A stretch of DNA of 64,000 bases from Anaerolinea sp. (GTDB lineage: Bacteria; Chloroflexota; Anaerolineae; Anaerolineales; Anaerolineaceae): the NCBI GenBank assembly GCA_020725865.1, contig DYEC01000019.1:1-64000 (forward strand), in the 5' to 3' direction. Under the pieces are notes generated by a model. It did not search any database. It was given only the letters and a program-made list of their open reading frames with translations, and had not been told where the DNA came from. The position numbers and the translations under genes are program-made. How positions within the stretch are numbered: the first letter of the stretch is position 1; each line of letters opens with the position of its first letter. Below, in pieces: positions 26,745 through 34,300 of the stretch.

Positions 26745-28055
26745 CTAATCAATAAACGGTACAAGCTGGGTATAAAGCGCCTGATAAACCTGATGGCTGT
26801 CACTCAAACCATTCACTTCTCCCCCAAGCACATGCACCCGTCTGCCGAGGGCAATTACCCCCGGAAAGACACCCACTCCATGCAGTGGCTGTTCCAGTTC
26901 CGCCCAGCTTTCCTGCTGTAGTAGATATTCTAGCGCCGGAAGAACGTTTTCTTCATCCTCCCCGGTGCGACCGCCAAAAAGAAAAAGCGCATCCGTCAGG
27001 CTCACTGCACCCATTCCAAAGCGTCCCTGCGGTAATTCAACGCCTTTCTGCCAGGGATCATCGCCACTTCGGTCGCGTTGCGGATAATAAACCAATGTTT
27101 CGCTCAAAGCCTGCTCGCCATCAAAGCCGCCGATCACAAGCAACTTATCCATCATCACAGCCACCGCGGCATAGCGTCGCCCTCTCGGCATTGGACTGCC
27201 CCGGCTCCAAGTATCCTGAACTGGATCATAAATCAACACACTCTTCTGCACCGCTGTCCCATCCCAGCCGCCGAATAGATACAACTGTCCTTCAAAAGTC
27301 GCCAGCGCGTAATCACTGAGCGGCACTGGCAGCATAGCACCTTCTTCCCAAATGTCCCGTCGCGGATCATAAATATCCAAACGCGCTAACGGCTGACCAT
27401 CCCCTCCGAGACCACCAGGAACGTATATCTTTTCCCCTAAGAGCACCGCCTGAATGCCGCGCGATGCCACCGGACGAGGACGAAGCTCTTGCCAACGTTG
27501 CTCGTCGGGCAAATAACGCAAACCAGAAGAGGTAACTCTTCCTGGTATCTGCCCACCAACCAGATACAATGCGCTCTCATAGGCACAGGCAGCAAAGGCA
27601 CTTCGCGGCTCTGGAAGCGGTGCACCTTCCATCCAGCGCTGCAAACCGCCGGGTGTCACCTTATACAGAGCACCATTTCCGGTCGGAACACCCGGTCTCA
27701 CCGGTATAACAGTGCGCAGTTCATATATCAGAATGATCAGCAAAATCAGCGGTATTAGAATCACCGCGTTCCAAATGTTGAGCTTTTTAGGGCTCGCTTT
27801 CTCAAGAATTGCAGATTGGGTCACGCTTTCAATTGGCATTGTAGTGTTATCCACAAGTCTGTTTTGAATAGCATAGTAAGTCGCAGCGGTGCGTGAATCC
27901 ACTTGCAACTTTTCATAAATATTGCGCAAATGAACCTTAACCGTATTGGGGCTGATTTTCAAACGCAAGGCAATCTCTTTGTTGCTGGCGCCGGTTGCCA
28001 CCAGCTGCAGGATTTCCCGCTCGCGTTCGCTCAATTCCACCATATTTTCAGCCAT
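26745..28055 (-). CDS. Membrane-anchored LuxR-type regulator with extracytoplasmic Kelch propeller
   Basis: A 436-residue one-component regulator. Residues 7-62 are a LuxR/GerE helix-turn-helix (LSEREREILQLVATGASNKE, then ISPNTVKVHLRNIYEKL). A single membrane helix follows (94-112, IWNAVILIPLILLIILIY). The rest is a Kelch beta-propeller, with blades such as ALYLVGGQIPG, KIYVPGGLGGDG, QLYLFGGWDG, KLLVIGGFDG and ALFLFGGRTG. The topology implies DNA binding inside and sensing outside, analogous to ToxR-type proteins. The frame could open at 28139, but the HTH begins just after the ATG at 28055. There is no Shine-Dalgarno; TATAAT lies 6 nt before the ATG, so the mRNA may be leaderless. The genes downstream on the same strand encode secreted proteins, likely targets or partners. 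Confidence 0.85.
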   Translation of the reverse strand: MAENMVELSEREREILQLVATGASNKEIALRLKISPNTVKVHLRNIYEKLQVDSRTAATYYAIQNRLVDNTTMPIESVTQSAILEKASPKKLNIWNAVILIPLILLIILIYELRTVIPVRPGVPTGNGALYKVTPGGLQRWMEGAPLPEPRSAFAACAYESALYLVGGQIPGRVTSSGLRYLPDEQRWQELRPRPVASRGIQAVLLGEKIYVPGGLGGDGQPLARLDIYDPRRDIWEEGAMLPVPLSDYALATFEGQLYLFGGWDGTAVQKSVLIYDPVQDTWSRGSPMPRGRRYAAVAVMMDKLLVIGGFDGEQALSETLVYYPQRDRSGDDPWQKGVELPQGRFGMGAVSLTDALFLFGGRTGEDEENVLPALEYLLQQESWAELEQPLHGVGVFPGVIALGRRVHVLGGEVNGLSDSHQVYQALYTQLVPFID

Positions 28056-28061
28056 ATCTCG

Positions 28062-28067
28062 ATTATA
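28062..28067 (-). promoter_or_regulatory. -10 box immediately before the LuxR-Kelch start codon
   Basis: A perfect TATAAT on the minus strand ends 6 nt before the ATG at 28055. A weak -35 (TTGGTA) precedes it at 15 nt. If used, transcription would begin at or next to the ATG. Confidence 0.4.
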
Positions 28068-28219
28068 GCCTGCTTCCGGATATACCAAATTTTTTAATTG
28101 TGCTATAAATAAGGCGTAACACATCACCAGAAAAAGCACACATCTACATTGATGGAATCTTTTCCACCGCCCAATCTGAGAACGAGAAGATTACAGACTG
28201 GTGATATCTCCAGAATAAA

Positions 28220-28240
28220 AAGGAGGTGATGCGGTTGTAG
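28220..28240 (+). promoter_or_regulatory. Perfect Shine-Dalgarno without a normal gene
   Basis: AAGGAGGTGAT (28220-28230) is fully complementary to the usual 16S rRNA 3' end. Behind it lie only a four-codon frame ATG-CGG-TTG-TAG (28229-28240) and, at the ideal 8-nt spacing, a TTG directly followed by TAG. It sits 68 bp before the BMP lipoprotein gene, which has its own GAGGAG site. It may be a ribosome standby or minimal leader ORF, or a chance match. Confidence 0.35.
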
Positions 28241-28307
28241 AAAGCGCTTCTCAAACCTGTTTTATTCCCCTGCTAGCAATAAATCTATACCCTCGAGGAG
28301 AAACGAA

Positions 28308-29393
28308 ATGAAAAGCACGTTTTTGCGTTTCAGTGTGTTGGTTATTTTGGTTGCCCTGCTGATAGCTGGATGTGCCCCAGCTGCAACACCGCAGACCATA
28401 GAAGTCACGCGTATCGTACAAGGCACCCCTGAAAAAGTGGAAGTGGTCGTTACCGCCACTCCACAACCTGAAGCCCCCGAACCACCCTTCAAAGTCGCCG
28501 TGATTTTACCTTCTTCCAAGGACGATCTGGAGTGGAGTCAATCGTTATATGAAGGTCTGATCAAACTTCAGAATGAAATGGGAGCGGACAAACTGGAAAT
28601 TGCTGTCACGGAAAACATGTGGAAAGTACCAGATGCTGCCGCGGCTGCCCGTGATTATGCCTCCAAAGGCTACAATCTGGTCATCACACATGGTGCGCAA
28701 TACGGCACATCACTTCAGCAAATCGCCCCTGAGTTCCCGGAGACTAGCTTCGCTTGGGGTACGACCACCGAGACTTTCCAGAAAGACGGCATCAACAACA
28801 TCTTTGCCTATCAGCCTGAAGCCCAGCTGGGCGGCTACGTGCTTGGCACAATGGCTGCCATGATGACTAAAAAGGGTGTACTGGGCATCACCGGACCAAT
28901 TGAAGCGGGCGACGCGCGTCTGTATAACAAGGGCTTTGAGATGGGTGCCAAAGCCGCTAAGCCGGACGTCAAAGTCTATATCAGCTATACTGGATCATTC
29001 TCTGATGTTTCACTAATGGCAGCTTCAGCAGAAACGCATATTCAGAACGGTGCTGATGTGTTAACCGGCACATCCCAATCCATGGTAGGCGCGATCGGTG
29101 TCTTGAAAGACAAGGATATTTACTGGTTTGGCTCTGCCTGGGATCAAATCAACCTGGCACCGAAAAACACTGTGGCTTGTCTGATTTACCGCTGGGATGT
29201 CCTGTTGCGTGATATGATTCAGAGCAACAAAGCTGGCGTTCCGGGCGGCAAAGCCTACTTCCTGACCTTCAAAAACGGTGGACTGGAAATCAAATACAAT
29301 GATGCCATCCAGATACCTGCCGAGGTGAAAGCCGCTGCCGAAGCAGCCATCCAGGGCATCAACGACGGAACAATCAAAGTCGAAATTCAGTAA
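28308..29393 (+). CDS. BMP-family substrate-binding lipoprotein (PnrA/Med type)
   Basis: A 361-residue solute-binding protein of the basic membrane protein family, whose known members bind purine nucleosides for ABC import. The lipoprotein signal ends in IAGC (Cys22), followed by a linker with IEVTRIV repeats typical of Chloroflexota lipoproteins, then the binding domain from about residue 64 (FKVAVILPS). Conserved parts include DYASKGYNLVITHGAQYG, GITGPIEAGDARLYNKGF and NGADVLTGTSQS. GAGGAG lies before the ATG. No permease or ATPase gene follows; a strong terminator at 29423 ends the unit, so the transporter must be encoded elsewhere or the protein has a sensing role. Confidence 0.88.
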   Translation: MKSTFLRFSVLVILVALLIAGCAPAATPQTIEVTRIVQGTPEKVEVVVTATPQPEAPEPPFKVAVILPSSKDDLEWSQSLYEGLIKLQNEMGADKLEIAVTENMWKVPDAAAAARDYASKGYNLVITHGAQYGTSLQQIAPEFPETSFAWGTTTETFQKDGINNIFAYQPEAQLGGYVLGTMAAMMTKKGVLGITGPIEAGDARLYNKGFEMGAKAAKPDVKVYISYTGSFSDVSLMAASAETHIQNGADVLTGTSQSMVGAIGVLKDKDIYWFGSAWDQINLAPKNTVACLIYRWDVLLRDMIQSNKAGVPGGKAYFLTFKNGGLEIKYNDAIQIPAEVKAAAEAAIQGINDGTIKVEIQ

Positions 29394-29422
29394 TTCAACC
29401 TGTTTAGTGGATAAGTAACAGA

Positions 29423-29456
29423 GGCGGCGGGTCTTTTGCACCCGCCGCCATTTTTT
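29423..29456 (+). terminator. Rho-independent terminator after the BMP lipoprotein gene
   Basis: A perfect GC-rich 10-bp stem (GGCGGCGGGT at 29423-29432, ACCCGCCGCC at 29440-29449) with a 7-nt loop is followed by A and TTTTTT. It lies 30 bp after the stop codon. Confidence 0.92.
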
Positions 29457-29471
29457 AGTCTTTTATTTTTG

Positions 29472-30578
29472 CTAAAAAGGAAACTGATATTGCGTCAACC
29501 CCAGTTCATGTTGCATGATTTTGATCTCTTTCTGGAGGTTGGGAACAATCGGCACACCCTCACGACGCACTCGCTGTTCATTCTCATATTCCTTTTCCCC
29601 AGCCGTATAAATCCGGGTCTGTCCCGGTGCCTTGCGAGAAGCACGCAATTCGCGCAGGATTTCGCCAACATTATGTTTAAATTCTTCCAGTGGCACAAAA
29701 CTCTCAATATTTATCGCCATAAAGAAATGACCAACGCGAAAATGGGTTTTACTGCCATCCGGGGCAACACCTGTTAACTGGTACAGAAATGCGCCGCTTT
29801 GCAAAGCAGAGGAAAGAATTTCCACCATCGTTGCTAAACCATAGCCCTTATGCCCCCCCAGCTCTTCACCGGCGCCGCCCAATGGCAGAAGCGCTGCCGT
29901 CTCTTTGGTTAAACCAGTCAGAATTGCAGAAGAATCGGTCAGAAAGTTACCATCCTGACCGATCACCCAACCCGCCGGCGTGGGAAGCTCTTTACGTTCC
30001 AACGTCTCGATCTTGCCGCGCTGGGTAATTGAGGTAGCTGCGTCAAAAAGAAACGGGAAAGGCTCATCCGTAGGACACCCAAAAGCAATCGGGTTCGTGC
30101 CAAGCATTGGTTGAACACCAAAGGTCGGCGCAATTGAGGGGCGAGCGTTGGTAAAACTCATCCCGATCATCCCTTCCTGAACTGCCATCAGCGGATAATA
30201 ACCATCAATGCCAAAATGCGTGGAATTACGCACTGCCACCGAGCCCATTCCAACCGAGCGAGCCTTTTCAATCGCCAGTTTCATTGCCCGATAACCGACT
30301 ACCATACCAACACCATGATGGGCATCTACTGTAGCTGTAGCGGGAGACTCGCGCACAATCTCGAAACGAGTCACCGGTAAATGTTGTCCGCTCTTCAAGC
30401 GGTCATAATACATCTTTAGGCGTCCAATGCCATGCGACTCAATGCCGCGCAGATCAGAAGCAATTAAGATATCAGCGCTGATTTCAGCATCTTCTGCCGG
30501 AACACCACAACCAACCAGAACATCACGCATAAAAGAACGAAGAACATCCCAAGCAATATAACAGGTTTGATCAGCCAT
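29472..30578 (-). CDS. Malate/L-lactate dehydrogenase family oxidoreductase (Ldh2 type)
   Basis: A 368-residue NAD(P)-dependent dehydrogenase of the Ldh2/MDH2 family, unrelated to classical Rossmann lactate dehydrogenases. Members reduce or oxidise 2-hydroxy acids such as malate, lactate, ureidoglycolate or sulfolactate. Family features seen: DLRGIESHGIGRL near residue 45, VRNSTHFGIDGYY near 118, and GGAGEELGGHKGYGLA near 235. The ATG at 30578 has GGAG at a 7-nt spacing; the TTG at 30584 is too close to that site. The exact substrate is unknown. It converges with the BMP gene across the terminator, and the response regulator lies just upstream on the same strand. Confidence 0.88.
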   Translation of the reverse strand: MADQTCYIAWDVLRSFMRDVLVGCGVPAEDAEISADILIASDLRGIESHGIGRLKMYYDRLKSGQHLPVTRFEIVRESPATATVDAHHGVGMVVGYRAMKLAIEKARSVGMGSVAVRNSTHFGIDGYYPLMAVQEGMIGMSFTNARPSIAPTFGVQPMLGTNPIAFGCPTDEPFPFLFDAATSITQRGKIETLERKELPTPAGWVIGQDGNFLTDSSAILTGLTKETAALLPLGGAGEELGGHKGYGLATMVEILSSALQSGAFLYQLTGVAPDGSKTHFRVGHFFMAINIESFVPLEEFKHNVGEILRELRASRKAPGQTRIYTAGEKEYENEQRVRREGVPIVPNLQKEIKIMQHELGLTQYQFPF

Positions 30579-30605
30579 TATCAATCTCCAACCTATCTAA
30601 AATTA

Positions 30606-31001
30606 TCAGGGGCTCTGGTATCTTAATTCTTTAGTCTTTGGCAGATAGCGATTGATTAACGCCAGTAACCTCTCGGCTTCAATTGGCTTGCAAAGATAAC
30701 TATCACAGCCATACTGTGTCACCATCCGTCTGGCGGTTTCTTCTGGCCATGCAGTAACCACCACAATTGGAATGTTCGCCACATCCGGCATCGTTCGCAG
30801 ATAGCCAGCCAGCGTCTTACCATCCATATCCGGCAATCCAAGATCCAGAAGAATGACATTCGGCCGGTTATCCACTGCCATCTGGATACCCTCCTCCGCT
30901 GTGCGTGCCCACAGAACATTATATCCAAAGGGGGATAAAAGCCGCTGAACCAGTGTCGCGCTGTCAGCAACATCTTCAATCAGGAGAACCGTAAAAGACA
31001 T
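30606..31001 (-). CDS. Single-domain response regulator
   Basis: A 131-residue CheY-like receiver without an output domain. The acidic pair E9-D10, phospho-acceptor D53 (LLDLGLPDMDG), the conserved Thr in VVVTAW and the Lys in CKP are all present, so it should be phosphorylated. The ATG at 31001 is preferred over 31010 because the receiver begins directly there and AAAGG lies upstream. No histidine kinase gene is near, so the partner is elsewhere. The stop lies 27 bp before the dehydrogenase start, so both may share a transcript. Confidence 0.88.
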   Translation of the reverse strand: MSFTVLLIEDVADSATLVQRLLSPFGYNVLWARTAEEGIQMAVDNRPNVILLDLGLPDMDGKTLAGYLRTMPDVANIPIVVVTAWPEETARRMVTQYGCDSYLCKPIEAERLLALINRYLPKTKELRYQSP

Positions 31002-31113
31002 AGATCGCACACCTTTTACAAACAGAATTAAACAAAATTATAGTACCGTTTCCAACACGTGTCACTCAATACTGGAAAAGTAAAAAATATAAAAGCCTCT
31101 TGCCTGCGCCTTT

Positions 31114-31122
31114 TGCTATAAT
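31114..31122 (+). promoter_or_regulatory. Extended -10 promoter
   Basis: TGCTATAAT is a perfect extended -10 element, 69 bp before the start at 31191. No -35 at the right distance is seen. Confidence 0.5.
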
Positions 31123-31190
31123 AGTTATATTGCACTGAAGCTCCAAACATCACTGGCACGCGATGCTGGAAAATCTGGAGAATGGGGAAG

Positions 31191-31589
31191 ATGGGACGCT
31201 TTGCAGACCTGGCTGATAACGCCACAGAGCGCCTTAACTTCTGGGCGCAATTTCAACAACTTGCTTGGCAGTTGCTCAATGAGATCAACGAAGACCTGCT
31301 CGGTCAGCTTGGACATATCGAAACTGATTTTCTGCCCGGCGGTGATAACCTCCAGCCTTTTCTGACCAAACCTAACTATTGCCTGCTTTACGAAGTGAAT
31401 GACCACTTCCCCTGTATGATTTCAATATGCGTTACCCCTAAGGGCGATCGTCTGCGCGTGCGTGCCCGCTTTCGCGAAACGCTAGTTAGAGCGCAGGACG
31501 TACAAATTCGGAGCGAACAGACAGCAGAACTGGAACTGGCTTTGCGCAATATGCTGATCTGGTTGCTGGATCAGGGTTTAACGCAATAA
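31191..31589 (+). CDS. Hypothetical protein, 132 residues
   Basis: I do not recognise a family. The product is soluble, with an amphipathic helical N-terminal part (about 1-45), a central beta-like part (CLLYEVNDHFPCMISICVTP), and a helical end (LELALRNMLIWLLDQGL). An ATG at 31182 is also in frame, but GGAG touches it; from 31191 the purine-rich GGGGAAG is well placed. It diverges from the response regulator and has its own extended -10 promoter, which supports a real gene. Confidence 0.6.
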   Translation: MGRFADLADNATERLNFWAQFQQLAWQLLNEINEDLLGQLGHIETDFLPGGDNLQPFLTKPNYCLLYEVNDHFPCMISICVTPKGDRLRVRARFRETLVRAQDVQIRSEQTAELELALRNMLIWLLDQGLTQ

Positions 31590-31630
31590 ACCATAATGCG
31601 AATAGCCCAGCGCAAAATTCTAATGTCCGC

Positions 31631-31639
31631 TGATATAAT
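31631..31639 (+). promoter_or_regulatory. Extended -10 promoter of the Pcs-like gene
   Basis: TGATATAAT matches the extended -10 consensus and lies 40 bp before the ATG at 31679. The -35 region is not recognisable. Confidence 0.5.
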
Positions 31640-31678
31640 CATGCCATTATCACATCCGGAAGGAAACAGGGCGTTTTT

Positions 31679-32431
31679 ATGAAAAGACCTCGCATTCGCA
31701 GAGAAATCACTAATCCCAAATTACTCACTATCCGTGCTTGGGCAGTGCATGTATATACAAGTCTGGGTCTGCCGTTCGCTTTGCTGGCAGCGCTTGAAAT
31801 CCTGCGCGGTAATGCGCAGATGGCATTTGTGTATCTCGGTATTTGCAACGCTATTGATACTACCGATGGAACGCTGGCGCGCGCTTGGAAAGTGAACGTG
31901 TGGGCAGCCCAGTTTGACGGGCGCAAGCTAGATGACATTATTGATTACATCACTTACGCTTTCCTTCCGTTATTGTTGGCTTACCGCTTTGAACTGATTA
32001 GCGGCACAGCTGGCCTGGTGACGGCATTCATTGTACTGATAGCAGCAGTGTATGGTTTCTGCCAGAAGGTAGCCAAAACCGTGGACGGTTACTTCACTGG
32101 TTTTCCAAATTACTGGAACTTTGTCGTTTTCTATCTTTACTTGCTCAAAACACCCCAATGGGCAAATATGATCATCTTGCTTACCCTAGCAGTTTTGGTC
32201 TTTGTTCCGGTTAAATACCTGACTTTCAGCAGTAAGGTCATGCGGCCGCTGACCACTGTTGTCGCTTCGTTGTATGGCGGCGTATTGATCGTCATGTTAG
32301 TGCTGTTTGATAAAATACCCTTGCCCTGGATTCTGGCTTCGCTGATATTCCCTGTATACTATTTTGGAGTTTCGGTCTACTTATACCTTAAAGGTATCAC
32401 TGACCACCACTCCGAAGGTAAGGCGGATTAA
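31679..32431 (+). CDS. CDP-alcohol phosphatidyltransferase, phosphatidylcholine synthase-like
   Basis: An integral membrane enzyme of phospholipid synthesis, 250 residues with about 6-8 membrane helices. The catalytic motif is D60-xx-D63-G64-xx-A67-R68, then 12 residues, G81-xxx-D85-xxx-D89. The spacing of 12 between AR and G is that of phosphatidylcholine synthase (Pcs), which joins choline to CDP-diacylglycerol; most other CDP-alcohol enzymes have 8. Its length also matches bacterial Pcs (about 240). I therefore infer a Pcs-like enzyme, though another polar head group is possible. An extended -10 promoter lies 40 bp upstream and AGGG 7 nt before the ATG. No choline transport gene is nearby. 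Confidence 0.75.
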   Translation: MKRPRIRREITNPKLLTIRAWAVHVYTSLGLPFALLAALEILRGNAQMAFVYLGICNAIDTTDGTLARAWKVNVWAAQFDGRKLDDIIDYITYAFLPLLLAYRFELISGTAGLVTAFIVLIAAVYGFCQKVAKTVDGYFTGFPNYWNFVVFYLYLLKTPQWANMIILLTLAVLVFVPVKYLTFSSKVMRPLTTVVASLYGGVLIVMLVLFDKIPLPWILASLIFPVYYFGVSVYLYLKGITDHHSEGKAD

Positions 32432-32657
32432 TTTCAAGCCTCGTCTTAACCAAACATGCAAAATACAGAGTAAAAAATCTGTTCAGTCCAGCAATATTTT
32501 TCTGTCAGTTCATCAAACAAACCCTAACCAACTTGATAACAACTATTCCATCCAAAAACACAGGTCGACTTTGGTGTCAAAACAAGCGCAAAGACCAGTG
32601 GAACGAAAACTCCCAAAACCGGGTAGATTTGGCACCTGAATAACAGCAATAGCTCTC

Positions 32658-33353
32658 ATGAAAATCAATCCCGTTGCTATTCGACAAGCAACCCCCAAAG
32701 ATGCCCAAGCTCTCGCTATGCTAAAGAAAAGCATATGGCCAGAGGAAGAAAGCGAACCACGTAAAATTACCGCCGCCCTCTCCCACCCCGACCATAAGAC
32801 GTTTGTTGCAGAGACTGATGAGCAGCTCATTGGTTTTGTGGATGGATTTTGTACCCTCTCCGCGAGGGGTAATTTGCGTTGGGAAGTGGATTTGCTGGGC
32901 GTTGCGCCTGCATGGCGGGGACATGGGCTGGGCGGACACCTGACACGTGCTTGTCTTCAAGCCGGCCAAAAACACGGTGCTGTATTGGGGCGTGCCTTGA
33001 TACAGGTTAATAATGTGGCCAGCCAGATCACGTTCCGGCAATTGGGATTTATCTCGCAGACAATGGTTTACCGGCTTTACATCACTCGAACACCAATCGC
33101 TGAGCATTTTCCTTCCCCTCATGCACATCTGGTTTCAGTGGTTACTTTCAATTATTGCGGCGTATGGCTGGAAGAAAGCTATAGTCCAACTGCATTTCTC
33201 GCTGCACGCACAGCCCTTAGCAACCCAGTCAACGAACTGGTCGGGGTACTAATCCCTGAAGATCAACCTGAAAGCATACAGTTCGCCGAGAAGCAAGGGT
33301 TCAGTTTTGTTGATTTGTACCAATGGTGGCAAATTGAACTAAAAACATCCTGA
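32658..33353 (+). CDS. GNAT-family N-acetyltransferase
   Basis: A 231-residue acetyl-CoA-dependent acetyltransferase. The acetyl-CoA loop RGHGLGG is at 87-93, after the strand EVDLLGVAP. The GNAT fold covers about residues 6-145; the last 80 residues form an extra domain that may be a second, degenerate GNAT-like half. The acceptor substrate is unknown. No Shine-Dalgarno is visible before the ATG. The 226-bp spacer before it (32432-32657) shows nothing I can name. Confidence 0.8.
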   Translation: MKINPVAIRQATPKDAQALAMLKKSIWPEEESEPRKITAALSHPDHKTFVAETDEQLIGFVDGFCTLSARGNLRWEVDLLGVAPAWRGHGLGGHLTRACLQAGQKHGAVLGRALIQVNNVASQITFRQLGFISQTMVYRLYITRTPIAEHFPSPHAHLVSVVTFNYCGVWLEESYSPTAFLAARTALSNPVNELVGVLIPEDQPESIQFAEKQGFSFVDLYQWWQIELKTS

Positions 33354-33381
33354 CTTCTTCTTCCCTCTTGATGGAAAGCGG

Positions 33382-33390
33382 TGATATACT
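33382..33390 (+). promoter_or_regulatory. Extended -10 promoter of the lipoprotein gene
   Basis: TGATATACT fits TGnTATAnT and lies 42 bp before the ATG at 33433. The box is flanked by a short imperfect dyad (GGTGATA and TATCGCC). Confidence 0.45.
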
Positions 33391-33432
33391 TATCGCCACT
33401 TAATCCCTCCATAGTAAATAAGGAAAATCACT

Positions 33433-34218
33433 ATGTCCTATCGAAACGTACTGCTGGCAACAGCGATCCTCACCCTGATGGTAACAGCCTGCACACCGGC
33501 TACCCCTGTCGCACCGCAAGTTGTTGAGGTTACCCGCGTTGTTCCACAGACCGTTGTTGTCACGCAAATCGTTGAGATCGAAAAAATCATTATTGCCACC
33601 TCTGAACCCACCCAAACCGTCCAGGAAACAATCACTGCTGAACCGCAAGCCACTCCAGACAACCAACCTGTTTTCAGCGCATGGTGCACTAAACAATTCA
33701 CCTCTCCACAGGATGTTGCTCAAAATGGCCAGGCAGCACAGGATGCTGATATTGCTTATGAGGAAGATGGCAAGCTGATCCTGCATACTGAGCGATCCTA
33801 CTGCGCCTTTTTCTTTACCTTTGGCACTGAATTGCCAAAAGGTGTTCATCTGGATTTTTATGACACCCGTCCAGATCCCTGGGCTTCATTGGAACTCACA
33901 CCAACTACAAGCAACCTGGCAATGGGATATGCCTTGAGTAATAACCCTTATATTGTGAACCCGCCTTATTGGGAAATTACTTACAAACTCTCTTTGAAAG
34001 ATTCCAATGGCAAAGAGCTTTGGAACCGTGACGTAACGTTCAAACGAAGCTGGACTCCCAAGCCATGCTATGGTGGTATGTGGCCTGATGCAGCCACACT
34101 GAAGTGCCCCGCTTTGCCCGAGGTACATCCCTGGGACCCCTGGTACGGATACGATACTCCCTACGATGGCAAGCCGGGCAATCTTCAGGAAGATTGCGGG
34201 AACGACCCATCCTGTTAA
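33433..34218 (+). CDS. Lipoprotein of unknown function
   Basis: I do not recognise the mature domain. The 261-residue product has a lipoprotein signal ending in VTAC (Cys20), a valine/threonine linker with VEVTRVV and VVVTQIVEI (about 29-55), a second Thr/Pro/Glu-rich stretch, and a globular part from about residue 78. This part has six cysteines (CTKQF, YCAFF, KPCYG, LKCPA, EDCGNDPSC), which may form disulfides outside the cell. The C-terminal 45 residues are rich in Trp, Pro, Tyr and Asp (HPWDPWYGYDTPYDG). The gene is monocistronic: own promoter at 33382 and a terminator at 34241. Confidence 0.7.
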   Translation: MSYRNVLLATAILTLMVTACTPATPVAPQVVEVTRVVPQTVVVTQIVEIEKIIIATSEPTQTVQETITAEPQATPDNQPVFSAWCTKQFTSPQDVAQNGQAAQDADIAYEEDGKLILHTERSYCAFFFTFGTELPKGVHLDFYDTRPDPWASLELTPTTSNLAMGYALSNNPYIVNPPYWEITYKLSLKDSNGKELWNRDVTFKRSWTPKPCYGGMWPDAATLKCPALPEVHPWDPWYGYDTPYDGKPGNLQEDCGNDPSC

Positions 34219-34240
34219 ATAATCGCTTTTGGCTTAAATT

Positions 34241-34275
34241 TATCAGGGACGGCTAATACCCGCCCCTGATATTTT
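34241..34275 (+). terminator. Probable terminator after the lipoprotein gene
   Basis: TATCAGGG (34241-34248) pairs with CCCTGATA (34264-34271), extended by a CG pair across one mismatch, and is followed by TTTT. It lies 22 bp after the stop. In the minus direction the stem is followed by AAATTTAAG, a poor U-tract, so it probably serves the plus strand only. Confidence 0.65.
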
Positions 34276-34300
34276 CTTACAGGATAGAGTAGCGAGTTAA

